Assembly: GCA_900541475.1 (NCBI GenBank)
Contig: UQJV01000027.1
Coordinates: forward strand, 1 to 27,279
Source: an uncultured Collinsella sp.
GTDB taxonomy: Bacteria > Actinomycetota > Coriobacteriia > Coriobacteriales > Coriobacteriaceae
Length of the DNA stretch: 27,279 bases
Direction: 5' to 3'
Below the pieces are notes generated by a model that saw only the letters and a program-made list of their open reading frames with translations, did not search any database and had not been told where the DNA came from. The position numbers and the translations under genes are program-made. This document shows positions 7,008-13,473 of the stretch, one piece after another; position 1 is the first letter of the stretch; each line of letters opens with the position of its first letter.

Positions 7008-8387
7008 ATGAACACCGAGGAAATTGCGTGCATCGTCGGCGAGCAGCGCGCCTACTTTAAGACGCACGCTACGTTTGATGTCGATGCTCGCCGCCGCGCA
7101 CTGGTGCGCCTGCGCGATGCGGTTCGTGCGCACGAGGGCGATATCGCCCATGCGCTCAAGACCGATTTGGGAAAGTCGCATGACGAGGCATATATGTGCG
7201 AGATCGGCACGTCGCTTTCCGAGATTCGCCATCAGATTGCGCATGTGGCCCGATGGAGCCGCCCACGCCTGCGCCCCTGCGACCTCGCCAATGCCATTAG
7301 TGTGTGCAAGACGCAAGCCGTGCCCTATGGCGTCACGCTCATCATGGCTCCGTGGAACTACCCGTTTTTGCTGACGCTCGAGCCACTCGCCGGTGCCCTT
7401 GCCGCGGGCAATACTGTGGTCATCAAGCCGAGCGCCTATGCTCCGGCATCGAGCGCGGTGCTCAGGCAGATTTGCGAAGAAGCATTTGATTCGCGCCTGG
7501 TGACGGTCGTCGAAGGCGGGCGTGCCGAGAATAAGGCGCTGCTCGATGAATGTTGGGACAAAATCTTCTTTACCGGTAGTGTTCCGGTCGGCAAGCTCGT
7601 CATGGAGCGCGCGAGCAAAAACCTCACGCCCGTGACGCTTGAGTTGGGCGGCAAGAGCCCCTGCATCGTGGATGCGACGGCAAACTTGAAGGTCGCGGCG
7701 CGGCGTATCGCCTTTGGTAAATGGCTCAACGTGGGGCAGACCTGCGTGGCGCCCGACTACCTGCTGGTCGATGCGCGCGTGCACGACGAGCTGCTGGGCC
7801 TCATCAAGGAGGAGGTCCGCCGTATGTTTGGCGAGCATCCGCTCGATAACGAGGACTACGGGCATATCGTCAACGCCAAGCATTTTGCGCGCGTGTGCGG
7901 GCTGATCGATCCCGATAAGGTCGTGCTTGGAGGTACCGCGCGCGAGGCTTCGCTCAAGATCGAGCCGACGATTTTGGACGGCGTGTCCCCCGATGACGCC
8001 GTGATGCAGGAGGAAATCTTCGGCCCCATCTTGCCAGTGCTGACGTTTGAGAGCCTTGACGAGGCCGAGACGTTTATTACGGATCGCCCGACGCCGCTGG
8101 CTCTGTATATCTTTAGCCAGGACCGTGCGGCTCAGCGGCGCTTTGTGCGCTACGTGCCCTTTGGCGGAGGCTGCGTCAACGACACGATCATGCACTTGGC
8201 TACGAGCCATATGGGCTTTGGCGGCATGGGTGCGAGCGGTATGGGCCAGTACCATGGCCGCGAGAGTTTCGATGCGTTTAGTCACAAGAAGAGCATCGTG
8301 AACAAGGCAACCTGGCTGGACGTGCCATTCCGCTATGCGCCCTACGCAAGCTGGAAGCACAAATTCGTGCGCATGTTTGTACACTAG
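7008..8387 (+). CDS. aldehyde dehydrogenase (class 3-like)
   Basis: This is an NAD(P)-dependent aldehyde dehydrogenase. At 459 residues it matches the short class 3/YwdH-like group. The catalytic residues are visible: Asn117 in MAPWNYPF, Lys140 in VVIKPS, Glu212 in LELGGKSP and the nucleophile Cys246 in NVGQTCVAPD. The C-terminal FGGMGASGMGQYHG motif is typical. The C terminus (KHKFVRMFVH) is basic and aromatic, which in class 3 relatives sometimes contacts membranes. The start follows AGGAGG. It is the second gene of an operon with the iron alcohol dehydrogenase and probably takes up its aldehyde product, oxidising it without a CoA step. Confidence 0.93.
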   Translation: MNTEEIACIVGEQRAYFKTHATFDVDARRRALVRLRDAVRAHEGDIAHALKTDLGKSHDEAYMCEIGTSLSEIRHQIAHVARWSRPRLRPCDLANAISVCKTQAVPYGVTLIMAPWNYPFLLTLEPLAGALAAGNTVVIKPSAYAPASSAVLRQICEEAFDSRLVTVVEGGRAENKALLDECWDKIFFTGSVPVGKLVMERASKNLTPVTLELGGKSPCIVDATANLKVAARRIAFGKWLNVGQTCVAPDYLLVDARVHDELLGLIKEEVRRMFGEHPLDNEDYGHIVNAKHFARVCGLIDPDKVVLGGTAREASLKIEPTILDGVSPDDAVMQEEIFGPILPVLTFESLDEAETFITDRPTPLALYIFSQDRAAQRRFVRYVPFGGGCVNDTIMHLATSHMGFGGMGASGMGQYHGRESFDAFSHKKSIVNKATWLDVPFRYAPYASWKHKFVRMFVH

Positions 8388-8410
8388 AATGGGATAGAAG
8401 ATAGGGATAA

Positions 8411-8446
8411 AAGTGGCCGTCCCCGCGTAAGCGAAGACGGCCACTT
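8411..8446 (+). terminator. hairpin after the adh-aldh operon
   Basis: AAGTGGCCGTC at 8411-8421 is exactly complementary to GACGGCCACTT at 8436-8446, with a 14-base loop. It lies 23 bases after the aldehyde dehydrogenase stop. The plus strand lacks a strong T run after it, so termination efficiency is uncertain. The rest of the gap to 8653 shows only weak hairpins. Confidence 0.65.
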
Positions 8447-8653
8447 CTCACGATGAATACGTGTATCGGAGTTGACAAGACCCGCTGCCACGGGTGCCAT
8501 CCGCGTATTCCTATCTTATTTGCAAGCGCTCTGTCATGTGAGCGTTGCGACAAATGAGCAAAAGGCATGGGCGGGTGAATCTGTGTCCGCACGAGTTCGT
8601 AGACTTCTCAATAAGGTTAAGCGCCGGTTTATCCGGCCGTTAGAGGAGCTGCC

Positions 8654-8980
8654 ATGTACGAGCCTTCACGTGTTCTTCTGTCGTTTCATATTGCGGGATT
8701 TCAGTATGCCGACGGTGCCTTGGTCCTGGGGGATCTTAAGGTTGGCGATAAGCTGTCACTGTGTGCCGAGCGCGATAACCCCCATGATCCCGAGGCGGTT
8801 GCAATCTACTACGGCAAGACCAAGCTCGGCTATGTTCCGGGAAACGAGGTCGGCCCGCTGTCCTTGATGATGTATTACGGCCACGAGGACGTGTTTGAGG
8901 CCCGCGTGCAACAGGTTGCCCCCGAGCGCAGCCCGTGGCATCAGGTGCGCGTTGGTCTTTATGTGGTGGATGCTCGCTAG
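8654..8980 (+). CDS. stand-alone HIRAN-domain protein
   Basis: The 108 residues form a single HIRAN domain. The family pattern is clear: FHIAGFQYADG near residues 11-21, LKVGDKLSLCAERDNPHDPEA around 28-48, then YYGKTKLGYVP. In eukaryotic helicases such as HLTF and Rad5 this domain binds DNA 3' ends. Bacterial single-domain versions are proposed to recognise unusual or damaged DNA, but their role is not established. The ATG follows AGAGGAG. A very small charged protein follows at close spacing, so the two are probably cotranscribed. No helicase domain is fused or adjacent. Confidence 0.8.
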   Translation: MYEPSRVLLSFHIAGFQYADGALVLGDLKVGDKLSLCAERDNPHDPEAVAIYYGKTKLGYVPGNEVGPLSLMMYYGHEDVFEARVQQVAPERSPWHQVRVGLYVVDAR

Positions 8981-8998
8981 TCGGCAATGGAGGCGGCC

Positions 8999-9178
8999 AT
9001 GTTTGACGACGATGGTCTGTTTGATCTGACGGATGACCCGTTTGAATGGGATATGCTGCTCGACGATGATGAGCTGGAGCAGGACCGTAAGAAGCGGCAG
9101 GACAAGAAAACTCAGGGTGACGCTTCGAACAAGCAGGACAAGCGCCGCCGCGGACTGTTCGGCGGACTCTTTGGATAA
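8999..9178 (+). CDS. small charged hypothetical protein
   Basis: I do not recognise this 59-residue protein. The first half is strongly acidic (runs such as FDDDG and LLDDDELEQD), followed by a basic lysine/arginine stretch and a hydrophobic glycine-phenylalanine end, RRRGLFGGLFG. An ATG at 8987 is in frame, but the ATG at 8999 is preferred because GGAGG lies six bases upstream. It begins 18 bases after the HIRAN gene, so cotranscription is likely. The charge separation and tail could mediate a protein or membrane contact; this is speculation. Confidence 0.6.
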   Translation: MFDDDGLFDLTDDPFEWDMLLDDDELEQDRKKRQDKKTQGDASNKQDKRRRGLFGGLFG

Positions 9179-9244
9179 CCGCCGCATCGCTGCGTCTGTA
9201 TACTTAGCACGAGCTGAACACGTTGCGAAATGAGGACAGAGACG

Positions 9245-9790
9245 ATGATGTGGTTTACCGCCGACCTGCACCTGGGCGACACGAATATCCTGCACGACAT
9301 GGATCGACCGTTTGATTCGGTCGAGGAGATGAACCGTAAGGTCGTCGATGCCATCAATGAGTGCGTGGCGGCGGACGACCGCCTCTATATCCTGGGAGAC
9401 TTTACGTATCGCTTGCCCATGGCGGAGGCGGTGCGCCTGCGCGAGCGCATCGAATGCCAGAACGTGACACTCATCCGTGGCAACCATGACGGCGACTGGG
9501 AAGATTCCGGCGCACCGCAGATTTGGGAAGACGTGCGCGATTACCTGGAGATTGCTCCCGGCTATGCCAAGGGCCATTGTCTGGTTATGAGCCACTACCC
9601 CATGCTCAGTTGGAATGGCAAGGCGCGTGGCGCCATCATGCTGCACGGGCATATCCACAGCAGGGGAGACCGCACCAACGCGCGCAACCGCGATCGCGAG
9701 CGCCCTATCTTTCGCTACGATGTCGGTCTCGATGCCAACGACTACAAGCCCGTAAGCCGAGACCAGATCTTGAGCTTCTTTGGACTGTAG
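9245..9790 (+). CDS. calcineurin-like metallophosphoesterase
   Basis: This is a compact phosphoesterase (about 181 residues) with the full two-metal motif set: DLH near the N terminus, GDFTY, GNHD, SHYP and HGHIHS. The layout resembles small stand-alone bacterial phosphoesterases of the YfcE/MPE type. The substrate is unknown; phosphodiesters and phosphoproteins are both possible. The frame opens at an ATG at 9230 without a ribosome site. The ATG at 9245 follows GAGGAC at better spacing and starts directly on the conserved core (MMWFTADLHLGD). It probably has its own promoter, with a possible -10 TATACT at 9199-9204. Confidence 0.87.
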   Translation: MMWFTADLHLGDTNILHDMDRPFDSVEEMNRKVVDAINECVAADDRLYILGDFTYRLPMAEAVRLRERIECQNVTLIRGNHDGDWEDSGAPQIWEDVRDYLEIAPGYAKGHCLVMSHYPMLSWNGKARGAIMLHGHIHSRGDRTNARNRDRERPIFRYDVGLDANDYKPVSRDQILSFFGL

Positions 9791-9810
9791 CTGCAAGTGC
9801 AGGTAGAATG

Positions 9811-9846
9811 AACGCGCCGTGTGGATGGTCTGCACGGCGTGTTTTA
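9811..9846 (+). terminator. hairpin between phosphoesterase and antiterminator gene
   Basis: Bases 9811-9821 pair with 9833-9843 over 11 positions with one G-T wobble, and the second arm runs into TTTT. It fits a terminator for the phosphoesterase. A TAGAAT -10-like box at 9804-9809 just before it raises the alternative that this is the leader of the next gene. Confidence 0.6.
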
Positions 9847-9863
9847 GTAGGAGCGATGATTCC

Positions 9864-10700
9864 ATGAGGGCTGTCCAGCGCATTAACCACAACGCTGCCA
9901 TCTGCGAAGACGGCGCGGGGCGCCAGCTCATCGCGTTGGGTCGCGGTATCGGCTTTGGCGATATGCCGCACGATGTCGATTTGGATGTCGTCACCCGCAC
10001 CTTTTACGGTATCGATTCCAAGTACCTGGCGTTTATCGACGAAGTTGATCCCGAGGTGCTGGAGTTTTCCGCCCAGCTGGCCGATATCGCAACTGGGCAA
10101 CTTTCGTACGAATTGAGTCCTAATCTGCCCATTACGCTGGCAGATCATATCCAGTTTGCCATTAAGCGCGCCCGCGAACATATGGTGGTGTCGTTGCCGC
10201 TCAAGCGCGATCTGGAGCAGCTGCATCCTATTGAGTATCGATTGGGCGAGCTAGCCGTTCGCGGCATTAAGAAAACTTTTGCCATTCGCATGCCCCAGAG
10301 TGAGGCCGCGGGCATTGCCATGTCGATTATCAATGCGGCGATTAAGCCGAGTGAGCGGCGCGTGCTTGCCGAACAGCACGAGGAGCATCTGCTCGACATG
10401 ACGGTTGCAATTATTCAAGAAGAGTTGGGTGTGACGGTCGACCGCTCGTCGTTTGCCTTTACTCGCTTTGCCACCCATGTGCGCTATCTGCTCGACCGCG
10501 TGGCAAAGAAAGAGCCGATTGATACCGAGAACTCAGGTCTCTACGACGTGCTCGTGGAGCAGTATCCGGCGGCATCGCGCTGTGCTCATCGTATCGACGA
10601 TCTGATTCAAGAGGCCTTTGGCGAGCCATTGGCCCAAGAAGAGCTCGTCTATCTGATCATGCACGTGAATCGCGTGGCTCCCACCAGCCTGGATAGATAG
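9864..10700 (+). CDS. LicT/BglG-family transcription antiterminator
   Basis: This RNA-binding antiterminator is controlled by PTS phosphorylation. An N-terminal CAT RNA-binding domain (residues 1-55, with RINHNAAIC and GRGIGFG) is followed by PRD1 and PRD2. By alignment with LicT the regulatory histidines are His95 in ADHIQFA (PRD1), His205 in THVRYL and His267 in MHVNRV (both PRD2). The second PRD1 histidine position appears to be Ser154 in IAMSIINA. A GTG at 9819 would add 15 residues, but it lies inside a hairpin; the ATG at 9864 starts directly on the CAT domain and gives 278 residues, the LicT size. The target is almost certainly the RAT-like element in the leader just downstream, so it should control the EIIBC gene. 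Confidence 0.92.
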   Translation: MRAVQRINHNAAICEDGAGRQLIALGRGIGFGDMPHDVDLDVVTRTFYGIDSKYLAFIDEVDPEVLEFSAQLADIATGQLSYELSPNLPITLADHIQFAIKRAREHMVVSLPLKRDLEQLHPIEYRLGELAVRGIKKTFAIRMPQSEAAGIAMSIINAAIKPSERRVLAEQHEEHLLDMTVAIIQEELGVTVDRSSFAFTRFATHVRYLLDRVAKKEPIDTENSGLYDVLVEQYPAASRCAHRIDDLIQEAFGEPLAQEELVYLIMHVNRVAPTSLDR

Positions 10701-10721
10701 GGGGTCTCTGGCGCCCCCTTT
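10700..10721 (+). terminator. terminator after the antiterminator gene
   Basis: Five G at 10700-10704 pair with five C at 10714-10718, followed by TTT. The short stem overlaps the stop codon region. It would separate the antiterminator transcript from the PTS unit. Confidence 0.6.
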
Positions 10722-10797
10722 CCGTTATGGCGACCGTTTGCGGGCCGTTTGCTACCGTTCATCGGTAATCTGAGCCGCAGCGAACGCATCTGCCGCA

Positions 10798-10803
10798 TAT
10801 ACT
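10798..10803 (+). promoter_or_regulatory. probable -10 box of the PTS promoter
   Basis: TATACT matches the -10 consensus at five of six positions. Transcription would start near 10810, putting the RAT at 10815 at the extreme 5' end of the mRNA as expected. No convincing -35 is visible, so an activator may be needed. Confidence 0.5.
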
Positions 10804-10814
10804 CGCCGTGTGTT

Positions 10815-10851
10815 GGGTGTTACTCACGGCGCAGCTCCGAGAGGCACTACC
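10815..10851 (+). promoter_or_regulatory. RAT-like ribonucleic antiterminator
   Basis: The ends GGGTGTTACTC (10815-10825) and GAGGCACTACC (10841-10851) match the flanks of BglG/LicT-type RAT elements, where TGTTACTG pairs toward CAGGC and an ACC end. Here CTC/GAG replaces CTG/CAG, keeping the pair. The loop is longer than usual and contains a CGG/CCG stem of its own. It lies in the leader between the antiterminator and PTS genes and overlaps the following terminator. Confidence 0.75.
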
Positions 10852-10904
10852 GATTCTGCCGAGGCCATTATTGGGTCTCTGTCGGTTGTGCGCGGGGCTT
10901 TTTT
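10834..10904 (+). terminator. conditional terminator overlapping the RAT
   Basis: GCACTACCGA (10844-10853) pairs with TCGGTTGTGC (10882-10891) with one T-T mismatch, and the outer GCTCCG (10834-10839) pairs with CGGGGC (10893-10898) with one wobble. Six T follow at 10899-10904. The 5' arm shares bases with the 3' half of the RAT, so the two structures exclude each other. The remaining leader, 10905-11043, shows nothing convincing. Confidence 0.8.
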
Positions 10905-11043
10905 CATGTCGATCCACCCGGGAATCACATGCAATGAAATCTCTTGCCAACGGATATCGCGTGCTGCGCAGGCGCGAGCGGAATCGTGCGTCTTGATGCT
11001 GTGAAGGCCCACAGACCTTTAGTTGGAAGAGAAGGGATTCGAC

Positions 11044-12492
11044 ATGGCTGTCGATAACAAGAAGATTGCCGAGGACGTGCTTGCTGCCGTCGGCGGCGCC
11101 TCCAATGTGACGAACGCGACGCACTGCATGACCCGTCTGCGTCTGAACCTTAAGGATCAGTCCATCCCCAATGACGATGAAGCTAAGAAGATCAAGGGTG
11201 TTCTGGGTGCCCAGTGGTCTGGCGGCCAGTATCAGGTCATCATCGGTCAGAACGTACCGAAGGTCTACGACGCCGCCATTGCGCTGGGAGTTAAGGGCGA
11301 AGGCTCCATTGACGAGAACCTCGATGGCGGCACCAAGGAGCCGCTGACGCTCAAGACTGCGGGCAACAAGATCCTCAACTATCTCTCCAAGACCATGGTC
11401 ATGACGATCCCCATCATCATGGGTGCTGCCATGTTCCGTACCATCGCTGTGGTTTGCGGTGACGGCATGCTCGGTATTTGGTCTGCCGACTCCGACATCT
11501 ACAACTTCTTCTACAGCTGGATTTATAACGCTGGCTATTATTTCCTTCCCGTTTATTTGGGTTGGGCTGCTGCGAAGCAGCTTGGCTGCAGCCAGCCACT
11601 CGGCATGATGCTCGGCGGTGTGCTCATTGCTCCTGAGTTCATGACGTTGGTCAACGCTGCGGCGGATTCGGGCGTAACGACCACCATGGTCTACGGCGTG
11701 CTGCCGGCCCAGCTGAACAACTATTCCTCCACCGTGCTCCCCATGGTTCTGTCCATGCCGGTGCTTATGGTCGTCGAGAAGTTCATGAAGAAGGTCGTTC
11801 CCGACATGCTCTCTACGGTGTTTGTACCCGTGGGCACCATGGCCGTTATGATCCCCGTTTCGTTGTGCGTGCTGGCTCCGATCGGCTCCATCCTGGGCAG
11901 CATGGTCGGCAACTTTATGTTCGGTCTCGGTAACGCCGGCGGCATCGTCACCATCCTCTCCCTCGTCGTCATTGCCGCACTTTGGGAGTTCCTGGTTATG
12001 ACCGGTATGCACCAGGTCCTGCTTGCCCTTGGTATTGTGCAGCTGCTCACCCTGGGCTCCGACTCCTGCGTTATGGTCGCGGCCGGTATCTCTCAGTTCG
12101 CTACGTGGGGCATGGCCTTCGGTGCCTTCCTGCGCCTTAAGGAGACCGACGAGAAGTGCGCCATGCTCGGCTTCTCGCTCTCCGGTATCGTGGGCGGCGT
12201 GACGGAGCCCGCATTGTATGGCTGTGGCTTTAAGTACACTCGCTGCCTGGGCGCCATGGTTGCCGGCGGTGCTATCGGCGGTTTGATCGCAGCCCTCACC
12301 AATGTGACAACGTATGTTCTGGGCGCGACCAATATTCTGGGCGTCACCGGCTTTGTTGCCGGCGGAACGGCTAATCTCGTCTGGGGTTGCGTTGCATCGG
12401 GCGCTGCATTTGTTGCCGCCGCTGCCATCGCCTACCTCTTTGGCTTTAGCAAGGATCAGCTCGAGGAAGATGTTGATGCCGCTAAGGCTTAA
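11044..12492 (+). CDS. PTS beta-glucoside-type EIIBC permease
   Basis: This membrane transporter phosphorylates its sugar during uptake. The EIIB domain is at residues 1-85 with the phosphorylated Cys28 in THCMTRLR. The EIIC domain follows (about 105-475) with roughly ten hydrophobic segments and the signature GVTEPALYG at 385-393. There is no EIIA domain: 482 residues compared with about 610-630 for three-domain BglF-type proteins, so EIIA must come from elsewhere. A TTG at 11023 is in frame, but the ATG at 11044 follows GAAGGGA and is preferred. The leader carries a RAT/terminator switch, so expression should depend on the adjacent LicT-like protein. The deacetylase gene downstream suggests an acetylated or amino-sugar glycoside, which is inference. 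Confidence 0.92.
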   Translation: MAVDNKKIAEDVLAAVGGASNVTNATHCMTRLRLNLKDQSIPNDDEAKKIKGVLGAQWSGGQYQVIIGQNVPKVYDAAIALGVKGEGSIDENLDGGTKEPLTLKTAGNKILNYLSKTMVMTIPIIMGAAMFRTIAVVCGDGMLGIWSADSDIYNFFYSWIYNAGYYFLPVYLGWAAAKQLGCSQPLGMMLGGVLIAPEFMTLVNAAADSGVTTTMVYGVLPAQLNNYSSTVLPMVLSMPVLMVVEKFMKKVVPDMLSTVFVPVGTMAVMIPVSLCVLAPIGSILGSMVGNFMFGLGNAGGIVTILSLVVIAALWEFLVMTGMHQVLLALGIVQLLTLGSDSCVMVAAGISQFATWGMAFGAFLRLKETDEKCAMLGFSLSGIVGGVTEPALYGCGFKYTRCLGAMVAGGAIGGLIAALTNVTTYVLGATNILGVTGFVAGGTANLVWGCVASGAAFVAAAAIAYLFGFSKDQLEEDVDAAKA

Positions 12493-12521
12493 GACATCTG
12501 TTTAGGTAGGATAATTACCTG

Positions 12522-12551
12522 GGGCACTTGGCTACACTCCAAGTGCCCGTT
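12522..12551 (+). terminator. terminator after EIIBC
   Basis: GGGCACTTGG at 12522-12531 pairs perfectly with CCAAGTGCCC at 12539-12548, followed by GTTT. It may cut or reduce read-through into the deacetylase gene 23 bases later. The T tract is short, so partial termination is possible. Confidence 0.75.
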
Positions 12552-12570
12552 TCCATAGATTGGAGTCGTT

Positions 12571-13335
12571 GTGAAGCAATTGCTTATTCGTGCCGATGAT
12601 CTTGGTTATTCGTACGCCGTTGACTTGGGGATCGCCCGTAGCGTCAACGAGGGCTTGGTGCGCTCAGCGGGCCTTATGCCAAATATGCCCGAGGCCGAGC
12701 GTGGGTGGTCGCTCGTGGCGGATGCCGATATTGCAGTGGGCCAGCATACCAACGTGTGCCTGGGCAAGCCGTGTGCCGACCCGGCGCTCATCCCGAGCAT
12801 GCTCAACGAGAACGGCGAGTTCCATAGCAGCCGTACCTTCCGCGAGCATTTTAAGCGCGGCGAGGAGCTGATAGACTTCGACGAGGCCTGCATCGAGATT
12901 CGTGCGCAGCACGACCGCCTTGTCGAGATTGTGGGCCGCGAGCCCGATTACTTTGAGGCCCATGCCGTCATGAGCAAAAATCTTAACCGAGCGATCTCGA
13001 CGGTTGCTCAGGAGCTGGGCCTTAAGGAGCAAAAGGCAAGCTTCGACCCGACGGCGGTGGTGCGTTGCGGAGATACCGACCTGCGCATGGTGATGCGCTC
13101 GATGGAACCGGGCTACGAGCCCAAAGAGGCAATCATGCAGACAGTTCGCGAGATGTCCGACGGCGAGACGGTCGTCTTTGTGTGTCACCCGGGCTATCTC
13201 GATCGTTTTATCCTTGAGAACAGCTCGCTTACGGTCGATCGTGCCAAGGAAGTCGATGCGTTGACCGATCCTGAGCTGCGCGCTTGGCTCGAGTCTCAAC
13301 CCGATCTTCGCCTGATCGACTACCGCGACCTGTAA
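12571..13335 (+). CDS. YdjC/ChbG-family carbohydrate deacetylase
   Basis: This is a metal-dependent deacetylase-fold protein; ChbG removes an acetyl group from chitooligosaccharides before hydrolysis. The N-terminal metal motif RADDLGYS contains Asp9-Asp10. His59 in GQHTNVCLG and His131 in YFEAHAVMS occupy expected ligand positions, and HPGYLD lies near the C terminus. The histidine-rich motif typical of many relatives is replaced by HAVMSKN, so this is a divergent subgroup. The start is GTG, supported by TGGAG upstream. The length of 254 residues is normal. Its place after a PTS permease suggests it acts on the imported phosphorylated sugar in the cytoplasm. Confidence 0.85.
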   Translation: MKQLLIRADDLGYSYAVDLGIARSVNEGLVRSAGLMPNMPEAERGWSLVADADIAVGQHTNVCLGKPCADPALIPSMLNENGEFHSSRTFREHFKRGEELIDFDEACIEIRAQHDRLVEIVGREPDYFEAHAVMSKNLNRAISTVAQELGLKEQKASFDPTAVVRCGDTDLRMVMRSMEPGYEPKEAIMQTVREMSDGETVVFVCHPGYLDRFILENSSLTVDRAKEVDALTDPELRAWLESQPDLRLIDYRDL

Positions 13336-13344
13336 AGACCCAAA

Positions 13345-13376
13345 CCACTACAAGGGAACAGGCACCTTTGTGGTGG
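13345..13376 (+). promoter_or_regulatory. hairpin immediately before a terminator
   Basis: CCACTACAA (13345-13353) pairs with TTGTGGTGG (13368-13376) with one wobble. It starts nine bases after the deacetylase stop and is followed directly by a second, terminator-type hairpin. Confidence 0.45.
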
Positions 13377-13380
13377 CTCT

Positions 13381-13415
13381 GGTGCCGTTGCCATTATGGC
13401 GGCGGCGCCTTTTTT
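13381..13415 (+). terminator. terminator after the deacetylase gene
   Basis: Bases 13381-13392 pair with 13398-13409 over 12 positions including three G-T wobbles, with an ATTAT loop. Six T follow at 13410-13415. This is a strong intrinsic terminator. Confidence 0.88.
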
Positions 13416-13473
13416 GTCCGCGCGGCGCGGTAGAGTGTAGCCGGTTGATATTTGCGTCCATCGAGGAGCTGCT

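Noticed and set aside
6045..8444. 799-codon open frame on the minus strand
   Set aside because: It is antisense to two clearly recognisable enzymes, adh and aldh. Its product is low-complexity and rich in His and Arg, as expected for a shadow frame in high-G+C DNA.
8523..8547. Imperfect inverted repeat CAAGCGCTC/GAGCGTTG upstream of the HIRAN gene
   Set aside because: It has a bulge, no T tract and no second copy, so neither terminator nor operator can be supported.
8756..10000. 414-codon open frame on the minus strand
   Set aside because: It runs antisense across four separate plus-strand genes that have their own ribosome sites.
10759..12012. 417-codon open frame on the minus strand
   Set aside because: It covers the RAT leader and the EIIBC gene in antisense and is dominated by His, Asp and Gly with no family motif.
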